Shown: one piece after another, positions 6,783-11,706 of the stretch
How the letters are laid out: each line of letters opens with the position of its first letter
How positions within the stretch are numbered: position 1 is the first letter of the stretch
The notes under the pieces: model-generated
Seen by the model: the letters and a program-made list of their open reading frames with translations, nothing else
Databases searched by the model: none
Told to the model about the DNA's origin: nothing
Assembly (NCBI GenBank): GCA_030596145.1
Contig: JAUVKS010000031.1
Span: forward strand, 1 to 11,706
Direction of reading: 5' to 3'
Length of the DNA stretch: 11,706 nucleotides
DNA from: Pseudomonadota bacterium
GTDB lineage: Bacteria; Desulfobacterota; Syntrophia; Syntrophales; JADFWA01
Translations under genes and position numbers: made by a program

Positions 6783-7031
6783 TTACTTATTGGTTGCTAT
6801 CAATCCAAGTGTGTAGTCGATAGCTTCGCCAACTGTGGCATTTCTCCTGGCATCCTCCATATCAATTTCAATGTCGAACTCATCCTCCAGGGTCGCACAC
6901 ATTTCTATGATCTTTATTGATTTGGCCTTGAAATCATTTACAAAGCTTTTATCCCTCGTTACCTGATCTTTTTGTACCTCAAAGACCTCTGCGATAATTT
7001 CCATTATTTTTTCTTCGTTTTCATTCACCAT
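6783..7031 (-). CDS. Atypical acyl carrier protein
   Basis: A protein of 82 residues from ATG 7031, chosen over an upstream ATG at 7124 because AAAGGAG lies 8 nt before it and the family alignment starts here. It is small, acidic and helical, as ACPs are: ENEEKIMEIIAEVFEVQ, then the helix II region FVNDFKAKSIKIIEMCATLE, then EFDIEIDMEDARRNATVGEA. The phosphopantetheine-bearing serine is S38. The usual Asp-Ser-Leu motif reads Lys-Ser-Ile here, so the residue before the serine is basic rather than acidic. This points to a specialised carrier instead of housekeeping fatty-acid AcpP. acpS lies two genes downstream and a radical SAM enzyme directly upstream. The cargo is unknown. Confidence 0.9.
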   Translation of the reverse strand: MVNENEEKIMEIIAEVFEVQKDQVTRDKSFVNDFKAKSIKIIEMCATLEDEFDIEIDMEDARRNATVGEAIDYTLGLIATNK

Positions 7032-7102
7032 CGTTGTTCTCCTTTTTTTACTCAGCAAATGTCGTAGACCTGCCTGCGGTATCTGCTGAATTATTATTTT
7101 TG

Positions 7103-7119
7103 TCTTCCACTGCGGAAGA
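7103..7119 (-). other. Intercistronic hairpin between radical SAM and ACP genes
   Basis: TCTTCC and GGAAGA form a perfect 6-bp stem with a 5-nt loop, 17 nt past the radical SAM stop on the minus strand. It is followed by CAAAAATAATAATTC without a T-run, so it is more likely an mRNA processing or stability element than a terminator. The ACP gene follows after its own strong ribosome binding site. Confidence 0.3.
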
Positions 7120-7135
7120 TACAATTAAGGCCTCA

Positions 7136-8332
7136 TTATTTCATGAGATTATCGTAAAATTCAGGAAGCCCCTCCCTTCTGACTATATTTTCACTCATAA
7201 ATAGAAGAGAGGAATCCATTATGCCTGAAGAGCTATTATCCGATTTTCTTAGCAACTTGTAATTGTCTATGGCGAAGCAACTCCTGGAAGGCTTTTTAAA
7301 AGTTTTGTGCATTTCCCCCCATATAGTTTCAATATTTTCTTCTTGAATATTACCGAATGTAACAGGTATAAAATCGCATGGCAGAACCTCGCCCAATGCA
7401 GTAACATGTAAACGCGTGCAACCAGCGCCGCAACCCATATATTCTGAGCTTTCTATGTAAGGAAAAGAAAAGATCCTCGGATATTTGTTATTTTGTGCTT
7501 TGTTTGCTTCTTTATGTAACGATTTCAGAAAGTTTCGTTCATCTTTTCCCAAGATTACATCATCACAAAAAGCTAACTTGCCTACTGGAACAGGCTCGAA
7601 GATTGTAACCTCATCTACACCAAGCTCTTTCATAAATTCCAAAAAACGAAAGATTTCCCCACTGTGAATCCTTTCCTTTGTCACTATGGTTGCCACACAC
7701 GTGACCAGGGACACTGCTTTCGAATATTGGATGGCCTTTAAAGCAATATCAAAGGCACCGTTATAGCGGCATCCTGCATCATGCTTGCGTGGATCCTTGT
7801 TGTCGAGAGATATGTTAATAGAGAATAATCCGGCTTCTTTCAGTGCCTTGGCCTTTTCTTTTGTCAGGGAATATCCTGTTGAAGACAAATTTACAACGGA
7901 ACGGCTATCTACAGAGCTTATTATATCTGCAATGTCTCTCCTAAGAAGAGGCTCGCCGCCCGTTAGTGAAAAATGGTAGACACCCATTTCTTGTAAAGAG
8001 TGTATGGTTTGTATTAACAACGATGCAGGCAGATCACGAACCGTTTTGTCCGAAACACTACAATACTCGCAGTCATAGGGACAATTGTTGGTTATCGCAA
8101 TTGTTGCAATTTCAGGTACGATTGTACCATGCATGGCACAATGCCAAGCCTTAGCCACGCTTTTGAATGCCATGCTTGGAATCAGTGGAAAATAAGAATT
8201 GACAATAATTTTCCCATTTGTCAATTCTAGTTTTTCCCATTTCAATCTACTTACAAGATATTGCCTAAAATGATCCGGGAAATCAAGTAAGAGCCTCGAA
8301 ATTATACTTGCAACAATATTTTTTGAAATCAT
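7136..8332 (-). CDS. Radical SAM protein with SPASM/twitch-like C-terminus
   Basis: A protein of 398 residues from ATG 8332, with AAAGGA upstream. Residues 84-91 (CPYDCEYC) are the CxxxCxxC motif that binds the SAM-cleaving [4Fe-4S] cluster, and TGGEP (124-128) is the SAM-binding GGE motif. In the C-terminal part C301, C305, G314 and C319 fit the CX9-15GX4C pattern of SPASM/twitch domains, with C352 as a possible further ligand. The protein therefore probably holds an auxiliary cluster, as in MoaA/PqqE/anSME-type enzymes. The N-terminal 75 residues precede the core and are not assigned. It lies 52 nt after orf611 and 104 nt before the ACP gene. No precursor-peptide gene was found next to it, so an ACP-bound or small-molecule substrate is possible. 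Function is otherwise unknown. Confidence 0.9.
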   Translation of the reverse strand: MISKNIVASIISRLLLDFPDHFRQYLVSRLKWEKLELTNGKIIVNSYFPLIPSMAFKSVAKAWHCAMHGTIVPEIATIAITNNCPYDCEYCSVSDKTVRDLPASLLIQTIHSLQEMGVYHFSLTGGEPLLRRDIADIISSVDSRSVVNLSSTGYSLTKEKAKALKEAGLFSINISLDNKDPRKHDAGCRYNGAFDIALKAIQYSKAVSLVTCVATIVTKERIHSGEIFRFLEFMKELGVDEVTIFEPVPVGKLAFCDDVILGKDERNFLKSLHKEANKAQNNKYPRIFSFPYIESSEYMGCGAGCTRLHVTALGEVLPCDFIPVTFGNIQEENIETIWGEMHKTFKKPSRSCFAIDNYKLLRKSDNSSSGIMDSSLLFMSENIVRREGLPEFYDNLMK

Positions 8333-8384
8333 CCTTGCATCCTTTGATTTAAACCCGAGCGCTTTCTATCCGGATATGAGATTC

Positions 8385-10220
8385 CTATTCCCACATCATG
8401 ACACATTCTCCCCAGTTCTTTTCTTCCATTTTTACCGTCCACATCCTGTGCTGCTTTGTAGCCACCATTTCACTGACTTTTACTATTTCGTCGACCGATT
8501 GAAGAATTCCTTTAACATCCTTAATGTCAGAAAGCCCCTGATAAGTTCCCAGAAACAAATCATAGCTGGTATCACTGACCTGGAGAGCAATATTGAACTC
8601 AGGATAGTTTTCAACAAGCTCATCCGCCAGTACTATCTTTCTGTCGCTATCCATTTTATCATTGAATTTCACAGCAAAGAAATATGGCTGATAATTAAGC
8701 TTCATCCAATTCAAAAACACCGGGCACACAAACAGTCGTTTTTCGTCCAGCACGTGCAGAAGTTTTTCACCCGATTCCCTCTTCTTTGACAGGAAACCTA
8801 CATTGAGATACTCGGCAATATCTTTTTTCTTCATCATAGACTGAATGATTTGAAGATCTGTCTTATCTAAGACCTTCTGAATTTTCTCCAGCTTTTCAAA
8901 TTCGCCATTAATTATTGCGGTTTCACGCCAGAATTCATTCTTCATGTCCCAATGATTCATCCTTTCTTGGCGTAGCATTCTTTGAACTGGAAGCAATGTC
9001 AGTTCCTCAAGCTCAGGAAGATTATATAGAGATTTCAGAACATTCTTATACAAGTTATCAATGCTTATGATATGTGCACCCATAAAGAAATCATAGTCTC
9101 CCTTTGTTTCGAAGCTCGTGCATATATAATCATTGTCTCGAATCATAGTAGATATTTCACGTTTTCTTTCTGGCGATACTCTTTTTTTCAATTTAATAAT
9201 CATATAAAAAAGACCGAATCCAACCGTTTGCAGGGCTGCATCGGTTGGAAGAAGCAAGAGGTGGTCATTGTACATTTTGTTTATCCTCTTTGTCACTTCA
9301 TCTATCCCAAGATTGAGGTCTTTGGCTATTGTCTCTTTATTAATCAAGTCAGGATTGGCTCCTGCAAACTGAATTGTCCCTATGAGAAGTTGCACTTTCA
9401 CTTTGGACCATTCGACGATATTTGCGGGCAATCGAAAACTATACCCTCTGTATTGGTTAAACATATACTGTCCCTCCCCTAAGGTATCAATTTGAGATGT
9501 TGATTGGATTGTATCATCATCCTTTTGAAGTGGTACGATATAATCTAAGTAAAAAATTGTGATTAGCCTTACAAGCTTTCTCCAGACCGGGCCCATAACT
9601 GGTATTTCTGCCAATTTAGTGCCTAATTTCTGTGTATTGATTGGTGGGGTGAGGTTTGCTTTTCTCCAGGCAATATTTTCGAGAAGAGTTGTGCCAATTA
9701 ACTTGAGAAAAACCCAGACAACAATAACAACGGTCATTTTATCAAGAAAAACGAACCAGATAGTTGTCATAAAGTCCATAGGCACGGTAGCAGGATAGGC
9801 GAGTGCTTCTCTCACATACGTAATGTTGAGCATGAGAATGATGGAATAGATCAGGACAATACCGATTCCCGCAACAACTGTCTTCCAGAATTTTTTAAAC
9901 CACCCATAGTTCGCAAGGAAACCAACCAGCAGGCCGAGAATCGCCCCGTTAATGGCATTGCCGATGTCAATAACGGCAATGCCATATCCGGCAAGCACAG
10001 TTGACAGTAGAACACTAAAAAACCCTACCAGAACTCCGGTAAAAGGTCCGCCCAGTATAGCAATCAATATTGTACCAACATGGTCGACAGGCACTGATAA
10101 GCCTATACTTCTTGCAAGATATGAAATTACGCAGTTGGCAATGATACCTATTAAAACGAAGTAAATTAGCTTTATAAAATATTTGTTTTTCATCAGTGGT
10201 TTTCGGTTAAATTTCCGCAT
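8385..10220 (-). CDS. ECF S-component-like membrane domain fused to tandem Lrp/AsnC-like units (orf611)
   Basis: A protein of 611 residues from ATG 10220, preceded by AGCAGGAGG at a rather long 13-nt spacing. ATG 10193 matches the start of orf181 by alignment but has no ribosome site; ATG 10265 is less likely. Residues about 16-180 form about six membrane helices with GTILIAILGGPFTGVLVG and KKFWK, as in orf181. A linker follows to about 270. Then come HTH 1 (about 275-325, DLNLGIDEVTKRINKM), RAM-like 1 (about 333-415, CTSFETKGDYDFFMGAHIIS), HTH 2 (about 453-500) and RAM-like 2 (about 512-590, SDTSYDLFLGTY). Positive residues at the N-terminus and after the last helix place the Lrp part in the cytoplasm. 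It heads the ACP/pta/ackA cluster. It is probably a membrane-bound ligand sensor, possibly a transcription regulator. The ligand and DNA target are unknown. Confidence 0.85.
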   Translation of the reverse strand: MRKFNRKPLMKNKYFIKLIYFVLIGIIANCVISYLARSIGLSVPVDHVGTILIAILGGPFTGVLVGFFSVLLSTVLAGYGIAVIDIGNAINGAILGLLVGFLANYGWFKKFWKTVVAGIGIVLIYSIILMLNITYVREALAYPATVPMDFMTTIWFVFLDKMTVVIVVWVFLKLIGTTLLENIAWRKANLTPPINTQKLGTKLAEIPVMGPVWRKLVRLITIFYLDYIVPLQKDDDTIQSTSQIDTLGEGQYMFNQYRGYSFRLPANIVEWSKVKVQLLIGTIQFAGANPDLINKETIAKDLNLGIDEVTKRINKMYNDHLLLLPTDAALQTVGFGLFYMIIKLKKRVSPERKREISTMIRDNDYICTSFETKGDYDFFMGAHIISIDNLYKNVLKSLYNLPELEELTLLPVQRMLRQERMNHWDMKNEFWRETAIINGEFEKLEKIQKVLDKTDLQIIQSMMKKKDIAEYLNVGFLSKKRESGEKLLHVLDEKRLFVCPVFLNWMKLNYQPYFFAVKFNDKMDSDRKIVLADELVENYPEFNIALQVSDTSYDLFLGTYQGLSDIKDVKGILQSVDEIVKVSEMVATKQHRMWTVKMEEKNWGECVMMWE

Positions 10221-10471
10221 ATAAATGCCAAGTCCTCCTGCTCTATTTTCTAAGTAGCCAGACACCCCTTACGACAGGTACTTCCAGCGATAAAGATAAG
10301 TTGTAGGAATAAGAGTAGTACTACTGTTCTCGTAAGGAAATCCATAATGGAATTGTTAAATCCAACAAGAGTAACGTACGTTGATGTTCGGATATCTTTG
10401 AGATTTTCTGTCTCTATAGAAACAGGGTTCAAGTTACATTCAGTCTGGACTGCCGTGATTGTACTGTTCCT

Positions 10472-10607
10472 ACAGGGAATTGAAAATTAAGTTGCCAAGG
10501 GAATACGAAAGAGCATTACCTAAATAGAAAGGTGTCCGATAATAAATATAGGTACACCTCTAAATCACACAGAAGGTCGCATACTCACATTCAAGAGAAT
10601 TCCCTGT
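10472..10607. repeat. Nested inverted repeats, possible small palindromic element
   Basis: ACAGGGAATT at 10472-10481 and AATTCCCTGT at 10598-10607 are perfect 10-bp inverted repeats. Near their centre AGGTGTCC (10530-10537) and GGTACACCT (10551-10559) form a second inverted pair with one bulged base. The two axes nearly coincide (about 10540 and 10545), which suggests a folded element of about 136 bp, perhaps MITE-like. No target duplication was seen. Apart from this and possible promoter boxes, 10266-10672 holds no convincing gene. Confidence 0.35.
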
Positions 10608-10610
10608 CAA
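10581..10610 (-). promoter_or_regulatory. Putative promoter for the orf611 cluster
   Basis: On the minus strand a consensus TTGACA (10610-10605) is followed after 18 nt by GAGTAT (10586-10581), a poor -10 box with 3 of 6 consensus bases. It would give a leader of about 350 nt to orf611. The leader would contain the 10530-10559 hairpin. The strength of the -35 box is the main support. Confidence 0.25.
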
Positions 10611-10672
10611 GACAATTTTTTAACGTTTGTCATTTAAGAATTAAAAGTGCACTTTTGAAATTTAGCTAACAC

Positions 10673-10751
10673 ATTTAAGAAATATAATCAAAAGTTGTGT
10701 TTAAGATATTAGGTGGTGTATTCTTGCAGTGATTGTAATTCGCAGTCACCC
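10673..10751 (+). repeat. Structured repeat element, copy 1, upstream of IS256-type transposase
   Basis: This segment matches the reverse complement of 2161-2240 (21 nt identical, 39 of 43 identical in the core). It ends in a hairpin whose stem GTGATTG / CAGTCAC (10729-10735, 10743-10749) contains one G-U pair in RNA. In the other copy the stem has C-G where this one has U-A and A-U in place of the wobble. Its position 38 nt before the transposase ATG suggests an IS terminal region with a hairpin that could limit translation from outside transcripts. Confidence 0.75.
10695..10724 (+). promoter_or_regulatory. Putative promoter upstream of IS256-type transposase
   Basis: TTGTGT (10695-10700) and TATTCT (10719-10724) at 18-nt spacing resemble sigma70 boxes and are kept in both copies of the repeat. 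The predicted start falls at the foot of the 10729-10749 hairpin, about 60 nt before the transposase start. Confidence 0.35.
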
Positions 10752-10788
10752 ATTACTTTGAATTAACAAAAAAAAGGATACACACACC

Positions 10789-11706
10789 ATGAGAAGAGAT
10801 AACGTAATTGAACTGAAAAAGCCAGAGCCATTTGTTGATGATCCCATTACCGATATTTTACGACAAGGAGCCAGGAAGTTGTTAGCCGAAGCTTTAGAGG
10901 TAGAGATCGAAAGCTTTTTAGCCATGTATACTGATTTAAAGGATAACCAGGGTTACCAGAGGATTACCCGCAACGGATATCTCCCTGCACGTGAAATCCA
11001 GACCGGCATTGGTTCGGTACCGGTTCAAGTTCCACGCGTTCGTGATCGCGGGCCGAGAGAAGAAACAGACCGGATTCGATTCAACTCCTCCATATTACCA
11101 CCTTACCTTCGAAAGACAAAAAGCATGGAAGAGCTGATACCATGGTTATATCTGCAGGGTATTTCCACCGGGGACTTCAGCGAGGCACTGGCAGCGCTTG
11201 TGGGTAAAGATGCTCCTGGATTATCAGCCTCAACGATCAGCCGTCTTAAGGCTGGCTGGCAAGATGATCTTGAGCAGTGGCAGAAGCGGGATCTGTCCCA
11301 TAAGCGGTATGTATATTTCTGGGTCGATGGCATCTACTGCAATGTTCGTATGGAAGAGAAGCAGTGCCTTCTGGTCATCATCGGCGCAACAAAAGACGGT
11401 AAAAAAGAACTGATTGCCATGGAAGGCGGATTCAGAGAAAGCGAGCTGTCATGGACTGAGGTTCTGGTTGACCTGAAGCACAGGGGACTCAAGGAAGCGC
11501 CTGAATTAGCCGTAGGTGACGGAGCCCTGGGATTCTGGAAGGCCCTGACAAAGGTATATGACACGACCAGATGGCAGAGATGCTGGGTTCATAAAACTGC
11601 CAATGTGCTGAATAAATTACCAAAGAGCATTCAGGCGAAAGCCAAGAGCAAGCTTCATCAGATATGGATGGCGCCTGAAAAGAATGAAGCGGAGAAACAC
11701 TTTGAT
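10789..11706 (+). CDS. IS256-family (mutator-type) transposase, 3' truncated by window
   Basis: 306 residues are visible of a protein usually near 400. ATG 10789 follows AAGGA at about 11 nt. The N-terminus (LLAEALEVEIESFLAMYTDL, QRITRNGYLPAREIQTGIG, VPRVRDRG) is typical of mutator-type transposases. Two acidic residues of the catalytic DDE triad are visible: D180 in YFWVDGIY and D244 in AVGDGALGFW. The CxxH-type motif RCWVHKTANVLNKLP (264-278) follows. The catalytic glutamate lies beyond the window. The frame has no stop or frameshift in this part, so the copy may be intact. It catalyses cut-and-paste or copy-out movement of its own element. Confidence 0.95.
   Translation, partial: MRRDNVIELKKPEPFVDDPITDILRQGARKLLAEALEVEIESFLAMYTDLKDNQGYQRITRNGYLPAREIQTGIGSVPVQVPRVRDRGPREETDRIRFNSSILPPYLRKTKSMEELIPWLYLQGISTGDFSEALAALVGKDAPGLSASTISRLKAGWQDDLEQWQKRDLSHKRYVYFWVDGIYCNVRMEEKQCLLVIIGATKDGKKELIAMEGGFRESELSWTEVLVDLKHRGLKEAPELAVGDGALGFWKALTKVYDTTRWQRCWVHKTANVLNKLPKSIQAKAKSKLHQIWMAPEKNEAEKHFD

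Larger units (their letters stand above)
10673..11706 (+). mobile_element. Left part of an IS256-family insertion sequence (cut by window end)
   Basis: The transposase gene identifies the family. The left terminal inverted repeat cannot be fixed because the right end is outside the window. It probably lies within the 10673-10751 repeat, perhaps near the TTAGGTGGTGTATTC segment. The start coordinate given here is the outer limit of the repeat shared with 2161-2240 and is approximate. Confidence 0.55.

Noticed and set aside
8376..8789. Plus-strand 137-residue open frame
   Set aside because: Antisense to the 3' end of orf611; Phe/His-rich shadow translation.
10250..10432. Minus-strand 60-residue frame with a hydrophobic stretch ending near a Cys
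   Set aside because: It overlaps the upstream in-frame start of orf611, has no ribosome site and no family resemblance; hydrophobicity alone is weak evidence.

Overview
The window reads as an accessory stretch of an AT-leaning bacterial genome. The species cannot be named from the sequence. A Sec-type signal peptide, acetate kinase with phosphate acetyltransferase, a radical SAM enzyme and several decayed or intact insertion-sequence pieces fit an anaerobic bacterium; Desulfobacterota, Nitrospirota or Planctomycetota are guesses. No rRNA, tRNA or CRISPR array was seen.

Layout. Plus strand, 1-944: the C-terminal end of an unidentified protein, then a small AhpD/carboxymuconolactone-decarboxylase-like protein with a CxxC...H motif. 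Positions 945-1333 hold no intact gene, only open frames that look like debris. Minus strand, 3494-1334: a gene for an exported protein made of two Lrp/AsnC-like units (orf406), followed after 394 nt by a small multi-pass membrane protein (orf181). The gap between them holds a promoter-plus-hairpin element and a broken reading frame. Positions 3495-4033 are a decayed spacer with a possible IS3-type orfA relic.

Minus strand, 10220-4034, is one co-directional cluster in this order: orf611 (ECF S-component-like membrane domain fused to two Lrp/AsnC-like units), a radical SAM protein with an auxiliary cysteine set, an atypical acyl carrier protein, phosphate acetyltransferase, holo-ACP synthase and acetate kinase. 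Spacings of 11 to 104 nt suggest an operon. The enzymes could interconvert an acyl phosphate, acyl-CoA and free acid around a dedicated carrier protein, with the radical SAM enzyme acting on a carrier-bound or related substrate and orf611 sensing a ligand. That scheme is inference.

The main discovery is the orf611 / orf406 / orf181 family. Orf611 carries in one chain what orf181 (membrane part) and orf406 (tandem Lrp-like part) carry separately. Orf406 has an export signal, although its domains are normally cytoplasmic DNA- and ligand-binding modules. The right end of the window (10673-11706) is the start of an IS256-family element. Its upstream leader closely resembles the element lying between orf406 and orf181, including a hairpin with a compensatory base-pair change.
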